From: Alteraurantiacibacter aquimixticola
GTDB taxonomy: Bacteria; Pseudomonadota; Alphaproteobacteria; Sphingomonadales; Sphingomonadaceae
NCBI RefSeq assembly: GCF_004965515.1
Contig: NZ_SSHH01000003.1
Location: 375,001-439,000 of the forward strand
Length of the DNA: 64,000 nt
Reading direction: 5' to 3'
A program made the position numbers and the translations under genes. The notes under the pieces are model-generated. The model ran no database searches. It worked only from the letters and a program-made list of their open reading frames with translations, and had not been told where the DNA came from. Below are positions 42,535 through 51,110 of this stretch, in pieces; position 1 is the first letter of the stretch; each line of letters opens with the position of its first letter.

Positions 42535-43188
42535 TCAGATCACCATGTCTTCCAGCATGCGCGGCGCCTCGATCGTCATCACCTGACCCTCACGCTTTAC
42601 GATCCCGCGTCTCTCCAGCGCGGTAATGGCGCGCGAAGCGGTCTCGCGCGAGGTGTTCACGCTCAATGCCAGTGCAGTCACGGTCGGGATCGGATCGATG
42701 CGGTTGTCGTCATCCGCCAGTCGCAGCAATTCGGCATGGAGCCGGCCGGAGGCCGAGAGCGTCGTACGCGCTGCCATCCGGTCCAGCGCCATGTCCAGCT
42801 GGCGGGCCAGGAGGCGGCTCAGGCCATAGGAAATCGGCGCCTGCGCCTCGGCTACCGCGACCATTGCCGGGCTCGGAATACGCAGCGTCTCGACCTTGCC
42901 ATTGGCGATGATGTCCGCCCGGCAGGTGAGGGCCTGGGGATAGGCGCCGAAGAGCTCGCCCGGACCATGATAGGCGAGCTGCGCGCGCTTTCCGTCCCAG
43001 CCGATCATCTGCACGCGCACGGCGCCATCGAGGATCAGCCAGCAATGCTCCAGCAAGTCGCCCTGATGCGCGATCACCGTCTTGTGCGGCACCACGACAT
43101 GGCTCATCTCACGGCCAAGGGTTGCCGCGACATCGTCGTTGCAACCGAAGACGGCCGATATAGCGCCGAGCCATTCGTCCTTGAGCAT
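42535..43188 (-). CDS. Crp/Fnr-family transcription regulator
   Basis: A 217-residue regulator. The N-terminal cyclic-nucleotide-binding fold contains GPGELFGAYPQALTCRADII, with the Glu and Arg of the phosphate-binding cassette present. A long dimer helix (RLLARQLDMALDRMAAR) leads to a winged helix with recognition helix TSRETASRAITALERRG; Arg181, Glu182 and Arg186 match the residues by which E. coli CRP reads TGTGA. A cluster of cysteines as in Fnr is absent. I chose the ATG at 43188 with GAGGGA upstream over a TTG six codons before. It is convergent with the TIR cluster, and TGTGA-type boxes lie at 37722 and 43329. Confidence 0.9.
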   Translation of the reverse strand: MLKDEWLGAISAVFGCNDDVAATLGREMSHVVVPHKTVIAHQGDLLEHCWLILDGAVRVQMIGWDGKRAQLAYHGPGELFGAYPQALTCRADIIANGKVETLRIPSPAMVAVAEAQAPISYGLSRLLARQLDMALDRMAARTTLSASGRLHAELLRLADDDNRIDPIPTVTALALSVNTSRETASRAITALERRGIVKREGQVMTIEAPRMLEDMVI

Positions 43189-43328
43189 GGTGCTGTCCCT
43201 CGACAACTGCTGCTATCAGAGAGGCGACCGAAGCCGCAAGGCGATCCCTCGGGCAAGGCTATCGCATTTAAGGCGCAAGCGCGAAAGGTCCTTGTCATAG
43301 CTTCATCTTTTTCGTCCGGAACGCTGGC

Positions 43329-43344
43329 TGTGACCCCCGTCACG
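43329..43344. promoter_or_regulatory. CRP-type binding site, right end of TIR cluster
   Basis: TGTGACCCCCGTCACG. It shares both half-sites with the box at 37722-37737 and fits the recognition helix of the adjacent Crp/Fnr protein. It lies 141 nt upstream of that gene, which suggests autoregulation, and also upstream of the rightward MarR gene. Confidence 0.6.
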
Positions 43345-43415
43345 GACAGGCAGTCCATGATGATGCCAAATGGCCTTGCGACCCGAGGGACGCCGTGCAG
43401 ACGGTGTCTCAACTT

Positions 43416-43452
43416 GCCCGGCCAACGGTAAAACGGAGGCCGGGCTTTTTTT
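43416..43452 (+). terminator. Rightward intrinsic terminator with no gene before it
   Basis: Perfect 8-bp arms GCCCGGCC and GGCCGGGC followed by seven T residues. The nearest upstream gene runs leftward, so this must end a short rightward transcript: either a small RNA or the leader of the MarR gene at 43535. Confidence 0.75.
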
Positions 43453-43534
43453 GCCTGCTTTCGATCTTGCCTGTATGCGGCGGAACGGAGGACAAGGCGC
43501 TATCAGGGCGGCTTCACTGGCATGGGGACGGCAA

Positions 43535-43963
43535 TTGAACTGGGGAGTTTTCGAAAAGAGCATCGGACCGCGAGCGCGACTGATCCACAACGCCCTGTCT
43601 GCCCGGTCGATAGCGGTATCGGCGCCCTATGAGCTGCCGACCGGCTCCTTGACGGTGATGGCGCTGATCGATGCCAATCCCGGCAGCTCGCAAGCGGAAC
43701 TCGCCGGTCTCGCGGGCCTCGCCACGCCCAGCATGGTCGGCATTATCGACGAGCTGGAGAAGAGGGAGCTGGTCACTCGCATCCGTTCCAGCACCGACCG
43801 CCGGCGCAACGATATCGCGCTGACCGACAAGGGGCATGAGCTGATGACAGCCCTGTTTGCGGAGGTTTCCCGCATCGAGGATCCGATCAAGGACGCGCTC
43901 GGCGCAAAGGACCTCAAGCTGCTGGTCGACCTCCTCGACCGCGTGGTGGCTTCGCTCAAGTGA
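43535..43963 (+). CDS. MarR-family transcription regulator (first copy)
   Basis: A 142-residue winged-helix regulator. I chose the TTG at 43535, preceded by GGGGAC, because the family usually begins near NWGVFEKSIGPRARLIHNALSAR; the frame stays open upstream. The HTH is SSQAELAGLAGLATPSMVGIIDELEKRELVTR and the wing is RSSTDRRRNDIALTDKG. It is followed by a secreted-protein gene with a TAGTT-N5-AACTA palindrome before it, and the same palindrome lies near the TonB receptor, so the regulator probably controls both. Ligand unknown. Confidence 0.85.
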   Translation: MNWGVFEKSIGPRARLIHNALSARSIAVSAPYELPTGSLTVMALIDANPGSSQAELAGLAGLATPSMVGIIDELEKRELVTRIRSSTDRRRNDIALTDKGHELMTALFAEVSRIEDPIKDALGAKDLKLLVDLLDRVVASLK

Positions 43964-44021
43964 GGGCGATGCGCGGGGCCGTCCTGGCGGTCACCGCATA
44001 GGCGGCGAAATTGCCGCAAGT

Positions 44022-44038
44022 TTAGTTTGCCAAACTAA
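44022..44038. promoter_or_regulatory. Candidate MarR operator (first site)
   Basis: TTAGTTTG-C-CAAACTAA, a perfect palindrome with 8-nt arms and a one-nt centre, 112 nt before the secreted-protein ATG. The core TAGTT-N5-AACTA followed by ATC recurs at 49483-49500 in front of the TonB receptor gene. Confidence 0.65.
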
Positions 44039-44150
44039 TCGTTAGGTTGCTAATTATGCTCTTCGGCTGGAGGACGTTCGCCCCTCGCGCGAGAGGGCGC
44101 GGATGGGCTTCGCCATGCCGCCATGACAGAGATGAACCGGAGAGATCACC

Positions 44151-45179
44151 ATGCATCGCAGTCTGCCCGCCATCGCGGCCCTGGCCCTGCTTTCGACGAC
44201 AGCCCTGGCACAGCAAACGTCGGATACGCCATCCGATCTGACCGTGCTGCCGCCGATCTCCGAGGAATACCAGCCCGCGCTCACGCCCTGGGGCGAGCCC
44301 GATTTTCGTGGGGTCTGGCCGATCGACCATCTCAACAGCCGCACGCCTCTTGAGCGCGATCCGCAATATGGCGAGCGCATCTTCCTGAGCGATGCCGAAT
44401 TCGCCGAACAGGCGGAGCGCGTACAGACGCTAGGCGCGCGGCGGGAGAACGAGGATTCCGCCGATCAGCTGGGCCAGGGGCACTGGACCGAACTGGGCAG
44501 CCCCAATCGCCGGACCTCCTTCATCGTAAGCCCCGCCAATGGCCGCCTGCCGGCCAAGACGGCTGAGGGCGAACGGCGCTCTGACCTGATGCGGTCGAGC
44601 TGGCGGCAGGGACAGGACTTCGACATCTGGACCGATTTCGACAGCTGGGACCGCTGCATCACGCGCGGCCTTCCCGCTTCCATGCTGCCGATGATGTACA
44701 ATAACGGCATCCGCATCTTCCAGGCGCCGGGCCTTGTCGCGATCCAGCTGGAGATGATCCACGAAACGCGCATCATCCCCACCGATGGGTCCGCTGGCGT
44801 GGCGACCGCCATCGACAACCTCATGGGTGTGAGCCGCGGCGCGTGGGAGGATGAGAACACGCTGGTCGTCACCACCGACAACTTCGCTCCGGGTCCGTCC
44901 GCGACCAATATCGTCACCACCGGCTCCCCGCCTGCGAACGATACGCCGGTGAGTACCGAAGCGCGGCTGGTCGAGCGGTTCCATATGACCGGGCCGGACA
45001 CGATCATCTATGAAATGACCTGGGAGGATCCGGTGATCTTCACCGCGCCCTGGTCCGTGCGGCTCGACTGGCAGCGGGACGATGAATACCAGTTCTTCGA
45101 ATATGCCTGCCACGAGGGTAATGTGCAGATCCGCAATTACATCACCGCCTCGCGCGCGGCCCGCGCTGCCGGGGAATAG
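44151..45179 (+). CDS. Secreted protein of unknown function
   Basis: A 342-residue protein with a signal peptide, MHRSLPAIAALALLSTTALA. The mature part has PALTPWGEPDFRGVWPIDHLNSRTPLERDP near the start and WDRCITRGLPASMLPMMYNNGIRIFQAPGLVAIQLEMIHETRIIP in the middle. These blocks recur in a family of secreted proteins common in sphingomonads and acidobacteria, often next to TonB receptors, but I know no function. Its control region contains a MarR-type palindrome, shared with the large receptor gene at 45930-49301. Confidence 0.7.
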   Translation: MHRSLPAIAALALLSTTALAQQTSDTPSDLTVLPPISEEYQPALTPWGEPDFRGVWPIDHLNSRTPLERDPQYGERIFLSDAEFAEQAERVQTLGARRENEDSADQLGQGHWTELGSPNRRTSFIVSPANGRLPAKTAEGERRSDLMRSSWRQGQDFDIWTDFDSWDRCITRGLPASMLPMMYNNGIRIFQAPGLVAIQLEMIHETRIIPTDGSAGVATAIDNLMGVSRGAWEDENTLVVTTDNFAPGPSATNIVTTGSPPANDTPVSTEARLVERFHMTGPDTIIYEMTWEDPVIFTAPWSVRLDWQRDDEYQFFEYACHEGNVQIRNYITASRAARAAGE

Positions 45180-45202
45180 GCTCCTCCATCACCCCGTGAG
45201 AT

Positions 45203-45238
45203 AAAAAAGGACCCGGTTCGCCGCATGGCGCCGGGTCC
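45203..45238 (-). terminator. Leftward intrinsic terminator
   Basis: Arms GGACCCGG and CCGGGTCC, with an inner CGCC/GGCG pair, next to six A residues on the plus strand (T-run when read leftward). It ends the transcript of the gene at 45283. Confidence 0.8.
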
Positions 45239-45282
45239 AGTCGGTCGCTGCCGGGGGAGGCCCGGCGGATGAATTGGTCAGG

Positions 45283-45804
45283 TCAGCGCAAGCGGCGAAC
45301 ACGAATCCGGCGCTGTCCGTCATATTCGAGGAAGACACTGCCCAGAGAGCCGCGCTCCAGTTCAACCGTGTCGCCTGCGCGCGGCGGGCTGAAGCCGAAT
45401 GGCGCACTGTCCACGAAGCGCCATTGCGCCCCGTCGCTAAGCGTTATCAGGTAGATATCGGGCTCCACTTCTGAGACAGAGGAGACGCGGGCGGTGATCG
45501 CATCTTCCTGTTCCTGGCTGCGTCGCACCTCGGGCTGACGCACCATCTCCGCGCCGAAGCCAGCAGGAGCATTGACGGCGGGCACGCTCGACGTCCCGGA
45601 AGACGCACTGGGTGCGGCTGACGGCCTGCCCGCACCGATATTGTTGTCGTAACAGGTCACCCGCGCCATCACGTCCTCGATCTCGGCACAGGCGCGCATG
45701 ATGGTGACGATCCTCTCGTAATCTTCCTCCTGTGCGGCAGCCGGTGTTGTGGCCACAAGCGCAGCGGGCAGGGCGACCAGCCATTTCAGACGATGATTTG
45801 CCAT
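45283..45804 (-). CDS. Periplasmic protein with paired cysteines, unknown function
   Basis: A 173-residue exported protein with signal MANHRLKWLVALPAALVATTPAAAQ. The first mature part, YERIVTIMRACAEIEDVMARVTCYDNNIG, has the C-x-x-I-x(7)-C-Y-D pattern found in several envelope proteins. A Ser/Ala/Pro-rich linker leads to a beta-type C-terminal domain (DIYLITLSDGAQWRFVDSAPFGF and VELERGSLGSVFLEYDGQRRIRVRRLR). It lies downstream of the TonB receptor on the same strand but 126 nt away with its own start signal. No function can be given. Confidence 0.7.
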   Translation of the reverse strand: MANHRLKWLVALPAALVATTPAAAQEEDYERIVTIMRACAEIEDVMARVTCYDNNIGAGRPSAAPSASSGTSSVPAVNAPAGFGAEMVRQPEVRRSQEQEDAITARVSSVSEVEPDIYLITLSDGAQWRFVDSAPFGFSPPRAGDTVELERGSLGSVFLEYDGQRRIRVRRLR

Positions 45805-45929
45805 CACTGGAAATCCTTCATGGGAGTGTGACGCCTGCCGGCGCCAACGAGGACGGCGACAAACCGAAAATAGGGAGCATTCGGTTCGCCGCCGTCCATT
45901 GGACTGATCCGCTGTTCGGGAGCTGCGGG

Positions 45930-48900
45930 TCAGAAGTTCACGTTCACGCCGACGAAGAAACGGCGGCCCAGCACGTCATACTGGCTGGCGTCATAGGGAT
46001 TGGCCGCGCGCCCGAAGCGGGGCGTTCCATCGCCAGCAACGTCGTCCAGGAAGTAGCCGACATAGGGCGGCTGCTTGTTGAACAGATTGTCGATACCGCC
46101 GCGGACCGAAACATTGTCCGTCACCTCGTAACGGGCGTTGAGGCTGAACAGGTCGTATGCGGGTGCGCCGGCCACGGTGACGATATCGTCGGTCGCAGCC
46201 TGCGCCGGGGCGACCGACGGCTTGTGCTGCCACTGAATGCCGATCGATCCTCGGCCGAAGGTGTAGTTGGCGCGAGTGAACAGCTTCCAGCGATAGGAGC
46301 CGGACTGCGTGCCCACGTCACCGCCGCCAAGCGTGCCGGCATAGTCGATCAGGGGCAGCACATCCTGATCGGTGGTCGTTGCGAACTTGTCCAGATAGTT
46401 GAAGTTCACATTGAGGTTGAAGCTGCCCGGAATGCCGATGCCGACATCCTCGAAGCGCAGGCCCCAATCGAGCTGCACGTCGACGCCCGCAGTCTCCACT
46501 GCGCCCAGATTGTCGTAGTTGATCGTCACCACCTGGGTGCTGCCATTGACGGAATCGCGCTCGATCCGCTGGCAGGCATCGTTGAGGTCGAAGCCGGGAT
46601 TGAACTGCGGCGCGAAACACTGCCGCAGGACCGAATCCAGCCCCTGCACGGAGATGCCGTCGGTAAGCTCGATATTATAGTAATCGACCGACATGCGCAG
46701 GTTGGTAAGCCACGGATTATCCGTCGGCGCTTCGAACACCGCGCCGATGGTGAAGGTCTTGGCGGTCTCCTCCTCCAGCCCGTTGGCGCCTGCCAGCAGC
46801 GAGGTGAAGAACTGCCCGCCCAGCGGGAAGTCCGCTTCCGGACGTGCCGGATCGTAGTAGGTTGCGGCACCTTCCGCGCCCATGATCTGTTCGCACAGGG
46901 CGCGCACCTCGGTCGCGGTCCCGTTGGTGTTCAGGTCCGGGTTTGCTGAGTAGTTGCCCACTGTGGACGGGCTGGTGTTGTTGGTGATCGAGCACGGATC
47001 GCCGTCGCCGGCAAAGGCCAGCGTATTGGTCCGCGCCGTGAACAGCTCGCCCAGGTTCGGCGCGCGGCTGGCCCGCTGGTAGCCGCCCCGGAAGCGCAGG
47101 AAGTCGGTCGGGGCCCATTCGCCGTTGATCTTGTAGGTGTGGGTGCCGCCGACGGAATCGTAGTCCGAATAGCGATAGCCGAGCTCGAGATTGAGCTCCT
47201 CGAAGAACGGCACGCCGGACAGGACCGGCACGAACAACTCGCCATAGACCTCGCCCACGCCGGTCGAGCCGGAGGTGCTGGCCTGCGGGAAAGTGTTGCT
47301 CGTCTCGTAGAAGGAGGAGCCTTCGAAGGCCGAGCTGTCCGAGGTGAAGTCGATGCCGTTATTGCGATAGGCCGCGCCAACCGCGAAGCGCAGCTGGCCG
47401 CCGGGAAGCTCGAACAGGCCGCCCTGCAAGTTGGCTTCGACCAGGTCCTGGAAGATGCGGTTTTCGAACTGCGTGTCGACACTGGTTGCCGTATCGCAGT
47501 CGGCGCTGAAGGCCGAATTGGCAATGAATGGGCTGAGGCCGGTCTCGCAAGAGCCGGTGGAACCGTAGCGCGCACCATTATTGCCCAGCGCGAAGAAGTT
47601 CTGGCCATAATTGGGCGAGGTCAGGATGGTGCGGAACCGCTCCAGCGAGACGAGGCCAGTGAGGTTGGTCTTGGCAACGGTTTCGCCATGCGATGCGATC
47701 ACGTCCCACGTCCAGTCCGTGCCCGGGATTTCACCCTCGAAGCCCAGCTGGATCTGGAACGTATTGTTGAACGCCTCGACCCCGCGACGGCCGAAGCTTT
47801 CAAGCGAGTAGTTGGCGATGAAAGGCGCGTCCGGATCGTCGCGGCTGAGCAGCAGCGCTTCGATATTCGCCGGAACCGGGAACACCTCGCGATTGGTACA
47901 GCCGCCGATCGGCCCGCAATTCAGGCCATAGCGTCCGCCAGCCATGAAATCGGGGTTGGTCGGGTTGTCGCTCAAATCGCCGGGCGTGCCGTCCGGAAGG
48001 ACCGAGGATACGCGGAAATCGGCGGATTCCGGCGCATAGGGGCTGCCGACATAGATCTCGTCATCGAACGGAATCTCGGTGCCTGTCGATCCCAGCAGCA
48101 CGGTGTTGAAGGATACCGAACGAGTCTCCGTCCGCGCGAAATAGGCCTGGCCTACGAAGGAGACCCAGTCATTGATGGCGAAATCGCCATGCGCGAAGAA
48201 GGAGTAGCGATCCTGTGGCGAGGACAGGATCCGGTCCGGATTGTTCTGTTCCAGCAGGCCGGTATCGAGCAGTTTCTGCTCGTTATCGTCGAACTGCCCC
48301 TGATAGTTCAGCAGCAGCGGATAATAGGCGCCGCCCACCGTGCTGGACGTGTTCACGAACAGCGAGCCGTCATCGTTGAAATAAAGGTTGGTGTAGGGAA
48401 CGTCGACCCCGTCCGGCCGCGACGTGAAGTAGGAATTCAGCACGTCCTGGTCATATGGGTTCCGGCTGCTGTTGGAGGTGATGTAGTTCTCCGCCAGGAA
48501 GAACTCCTCGCCCCGCACGGTCGGGTCGGCGCGCGCGTCGCGGTAGGACCGGCGATCCTGGCGCAGCAGCTGCTCGCGCTTGTAATATTCCATGCCCAAC
48601 ATCACGCTGCCGCGGCCATCGGCCAGCGCCGAGCCGACCAGTGCGGAGACGCGGTATTCCTCGCCCCCACCCTGCGGTGAGAAGCTGACCTGCCCGTCGA
48701 AATCGACGCCGGTGAAATCGTCCTTGAGGATGAAGTTGACCACGCCGCCCACGGCATCGGCACCATAGGTGGAAGAGGCGCCGCCGGTGATGATCTCGAC
48801 ACGGCGGATCGCGGCAGAGGGGATCGAGTTGATATCGATCACGCCCGTGCCGTTGATGGGAGTCGCCCGGCGGCCATTGAGCAGGACGAGGTTGCGGTTC

Positions 48901-49301
48901 GCACCAAGCTGCCTGAGGCTGAGGGTCGAGATACCCGGAGTGTCGTTCGCATTGGGCTGGATGCCCGCCGTATCGAACTGCGTCAGCGCCGGGCTGAACT
49001 GCGGAAGCTTGTTGAGATTGGCCTCGAGATTGACCGAGCTCGACTGCTCGATAACGTCGGCGTCGATCGAAACGATGGGGCTGGTTGCCGTGTAGTCGGG
49101 ACGGGCAATGCGCGATCCGGTCACGATGATCATGCTGGAGCTGGCACTGCCCGGTGCGTCCGGCGCCGCCGGGATCGGCAGTTCATCGGAATCTTCATCG
49201 GTCGCCTGGTCCTGGGCACTGGCCAGCGATGGCACGAAAGCAAGCCCTGCAATGCCCGCGAGCAGGCAGGTGCGGGCACGGCGAATAGTCGAATTTCTCA
49301 T
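45930..49301 (-). CDS. Large TonB-dependent receptor
   Basis: A 1123-residue outer-membrane receptor. The ATG at 49301 with GGGGAGAG upstream gives a signal peptide ending in PSLASAQ. The plug begins IIVTGSRIARPDYTATSPIVSIDADVIEQSS and includes LNGRRATPINGTGVIDINSIPSAAIRRVEIITGGASSTYGADAVGGVVNFILK split by ordinary text. The barrel ends RFFVGVNVNF with a terminal Phe. This GSRI/INGRR subclass is abundant in sphingomonads and imports diverse organic molecules. A MarR operator-like site lies 182 nt upstream. Its substrate is unknown. Confidence 0.93.
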   Translation of the reverse strand: MRNSTIRRARTCLLAGIAGLAFVPSLASAQDQATDEDSDELPIPAAPDAPGSASSSMIIVTGSRIARPDYTATSPIVSIDADVIEQSSSVNLEANLNKLPQFSPALTQFDTAGIQPNANDTPGISTLSLRQLGANRNLVLLNGRRATPINGTGVIDINSIPSAAIRRVEIITGGASSTYGADAVGGVVNFILKDDFTGVDFDGQVSFSPQGGGEEYRVSALVGSALADGRGSVMLGMEYYKREQLLRQDRRSYRDARADPTVRGEEFFLAENYITSNSSRNPYDQDVLNSYFTSRPDGVDVPYTNLYFNDDGSLFVNTSSTVGGAYYPLLLNYQGQFDDNEQKLLDTGLLEQNNPDRILSSPQDRYSFFAHGDFAINDWVSFVGQAYFARTETRSVSFNTVLLGSTGTEIPFDDEIYVGSPYAPESADFRVSSVLPDGTPGDLSDNPTNPDFMAGGRYGLNCGPIGGCTNREVFPVPANIEALLLSRDDPDAPFIANYSLESFGRRGVEAFNNTFQIQLGFEGEIPGTDWTWDVIASHGETVAKTNLTGLVSLERFRTILTSPNYGQNFFALGNNGARYGSTGSCETGLSPFIANSAFSADCDTATSVDTQFENRIFQDLVEANLQGGLFELPGGQLRFAVGAAYRNNGIDFTSDSSAFEGSSFYETSNTFPQASTSGSTGVGEVYGELFVPVLSGVPFFEELNLELGYRYSDYDSVGGTHTYKINGEWAPTDFLRFRGGYQRASRAPNLGELFTARTNTLAFAGDGDPCSITNNTSPSTVGNYSANPDLNTNGTATEVRALCEQIMGAEGAATYYDPARPEADFPLGGQFFTSLLAGANGLEEETAKTFTIGAVFEAPTDNPWLTNLRMSVDYYNIELTDGISVQGLDSVLRQCFAPQFNPGFDLNDACQRIERDSVNGSTQVVTINYDNLGAVETAGVDVQLDWGLRFEDVGIGIPGSFNLNVNFNYLDKFATTTDQDVLPLIDYAGTLGGGDVGTQSGSYRWKLFTRANYTFGRGSIGIQWQHKPSVAPAQAATDDIVTVAGAPAYDLFSLNARYEVTDNVSVRGGIDNLFNKQPPYVGYFLDDVAGDGTPRFGRAANPYDASQYDVLGRRFFVGVNVNF

Positions 49302-49787
49302 AGCTCTCCCCTCAATGAACCTCTGGAGGGGCTGTGAGAGACGCAGTCGCCGCCGGCCGCTCTTGCGAACGCGCGACGGTTCCGTGGCTATCAGCGGGCA
49401 CCCCTCCCAAGGCATCCCTTTTCTGGTCGTCCGACCTTCTGGCCGGTCCTTGTCAGATGTGGCGATTCGTTAGTCTAAAATATAGTTTTGTCAACTAATC
49501 ATGAGGATGCGAATCATATATAGGTGAATCATTAGCCTTCTTAAAATGTCGACTCGACGCATCTGGATTGCGGGCTGGGAGGCGCAGGAAACCGCCATTC
49601 CTGCGGGTGGGATAGCCCCACGAGACCCTTCGATTTAGGGAGTGTGTCTCAGCCCCGGCCGCTATGGAGCTGCCCATCGATGGGGCTTGACGGCAATCGG
49701 GAGATCGGCAGTATCGCAGCCGCAGCGCTCGAAGCGGGTCGTGCCCGCTCCTCCCAAAGCAGCGTTCAAGCAAGCAGCGGGGGTCCT
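49302..49787. promoter_or_regulatory. Divergent control region, TonB receptor and second MarR gene
   Basis: About 490 nt. A strongly AT-rich part at 49470-49550 holds the candidate operator at 49483-49500. The right half is an open frame leading into the MarR gene; it could be an N-terminal extension, but it is low in motifs and more likely untranslated. Confidence 0.5.
49483..49500. promoter_or_regulatory. Candidate MarR operator (second site)
   Basis: TAGTT-TTGTC-AACTA followed by ATC. It keeps the arms and spacing of the palindrome at 44022-44038, including the trailing ATC, with changes only in the centre. It lies 182 nt before the TonB receptor start and 288 nt before the second MarR gene. 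Confidence 0.55.
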
Positions 49788-50339
49788 GTGCCTTTTTCCA
49801 AATCCAAAAGCAGTTTCGAGATCTATCGGGAAGGCGGTTCGCCGGTCGATGTGAACTTGCTGGTCAAGATGGTGCTGTTCGTGCGCGGTTTCCGCAGCAA
49901 GCTGGACGAGGAACTGCGCAAGATCGACCAGAGCACGTCCAGGATGGAAACGCTGGCCGCCATCCTCAACATGCCGGACCCGAAATCGCAAAGCGACATC
50001 GCCAAGAGGCTGCGCATCGAAGGGCCGACCGTCACGCGAATGATGGACATCCTCAGCAAGGAAGGGCTTGTCACGCGTGAGCCGCATCCAACCGACAGGC
50101 GCGTCAATCTCGTGCGGATCACGACGAAGGGCGAGGAGGAGCTGGAACAGATATTCAAGGTCTATGACCGGTTGCGAAATCACGTCCTGGCGCCCTTCTC
50201 GCGAGAGCAGATTTTCGAAATGCGCGATCTCATGGACACGATGCTCGGACAGCTCGAAGCCGGGCCCGGCAGCGAGATCGAAATCCGCGATCCGCGCTTC
50301 CCTCCGATCGACGATGATGCGGACCGCAAAGATCGTTGA
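49788..50339 (+). CDS. MarR-family transcription regulator (second copy)
   Basis: A 183-residue regulator when started at the GTG at 49788; a frame stays open for 48 more codons upstream, so the N-terminus is uncertain. The winged helix reads MPDPKSQSDIAKRLRIEGPTVTRMMDILSKEGLV, then REPHPTDRRVNLVRITTKGEEEL. A charged C-terminal tail ends DDDADRKDR. It is divergent from the large TonB receptor, with a MarR-type palindrome between them. It is only distantly similar to the MarR at 43535. A tRNA-Gly follows. Confidence 0.85.
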   Translation: MPFSKSKSSFEIYREGGSPVDVNLLVKMVLFVRGFRSKLDEELRKIDQSTSRMETLAAILNMPDPKSQSDIAKRLRIEGPTVTRMMDILSKEGLVTREPHPTDRRVNLVRITTKGEEELEQIFKVYDRLRNHVLAPFSREQIFEMRDLMDTMLGQLEAGPGSEIEIRDPRFPPIDDDADRKDR

Positions 50340-50435
50340 CCGCACTACGCCAACAGGGCACATGCGGCATCCGGCGGCTTCGCCTCGACGAGGCAATCCA
50401 GGAATGGCGTTTCAAGTTCGATAAGTCGTTGAAAT

Positions 50436-50509
50436 GCGGGTGTAGCTCAATGGTAGAGCAGCAGCTTCCCAAGCTGACGACGAGGGTTCGATTCCCTTCA
50501 CCCGCTCCA
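50436..50509 (+). tRNA. tRNA-Gly (anticodon CCC)
   Basis: A 74-nt tRNA with acceptor GCGGGTG against CACCCGC, D arm GCTC-AATGGTA-GAGC, anticodon loop TTCCCAA (CCC), T loop GGTTCGATTCC, discriminator T and an encoded CCA. Its last 20 nt recur with one mismatch at 60992-61011, marking it as the integration target of a genomic island. Confidence 0.93.
50490..50509 (+). repeat. Left att-like repeat (tRNA-Gly 3' end)
   Basis: GATTCCCTTCACCCGCTCCA, the T-arm and acceptor end of tRNA-Gly including CCA. It pairs with the copy at 60992-61011, which differs only by C for T at the fourth base. Confidence 0.65.
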
Positions 50510-51110
50510 CAATCCTGAACTAGCCGCAGAAAACCGCCATTCCGTAGGCGGTAGTGCGCATAGCTTCACCCACAGCTTCTCACACTGCGTCCCACAGATC
50601 GGCCAGGGCCGAGCGTGAGGTGTCGCTGCTGCGGAAGACGCTGATCCTGTTCGTTACGCCGATGAGCGTGAGCCGGAAGGCGGAATTGACAGAGTGTCGG
50701 AATGCCGGTTTAGAATAATTGTTCAAAGACCTGTGGCGATAAGATCGACTTTACTAAAATGTTCTAACCCTGACCTTAAGGGTTTGAGTCCGGGCAACAC
50801 GGTGGAAGCTGACGGTGTCCTAATCAGATGCCTGCATTCGAATGTTGCGAGTCCCAATGATGAAAAGGAAGTCCGGTAGCAGCTGTTCTGGCGCGGCCGG
50901 GTTTACGGTTGGCGGGGCGCGCCTCCTTGCCAATCGCGCAGCCTGTGCAGGCGGGAGGGCAACATGCTCTGCCCGGCCGCAAGGCGATCAATCGTTCGGT
51001 TTGGCCGGGGACCAGCCGCAATCTTTGCATTCAGCTTTAGTGCGGCCGGCGTTTAGCTGCCGGTACCGCGCCGCCGGAGCAGATTTTTCGGCATTTCAAA
51101 GGGGGAAATT
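50510..51110. other. Gene-poor left end of the island
   Basis: About 600 nt between the tRNA and the autotransporter. Short frames are present but have no start signal or family motif. A possible promoter is TTGACA at 50686-50691 and TAGAAT at 50711-50716 with a 19-nt spacer, slightly long. A long untranslated leader before the autotransporter, or remnants of lost island genes, would both explain the gap. Confidence 0.5.

Larger units (their letters stand above)
43189..43534. promoter_or_regulatory. Control region between crp-like and marR-like genes
   Basis: Contains the box at 43329-43344 and a rightward terminator at 43416-43452. A 24-codon frame at 43357-43431 begins with three ATG codons, but its ribosome-binding site is weak and it is not annotated as a gene. 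Confidence 0.5.

Noticed and set aside
43357-43431. 24-codon frame before the MarR gene
   Set aside because: Starts with three ATG codons but has a weak ribosome-binding site, and its end lies inside the terminator stem. It is recorded only as a possible leader peptide.
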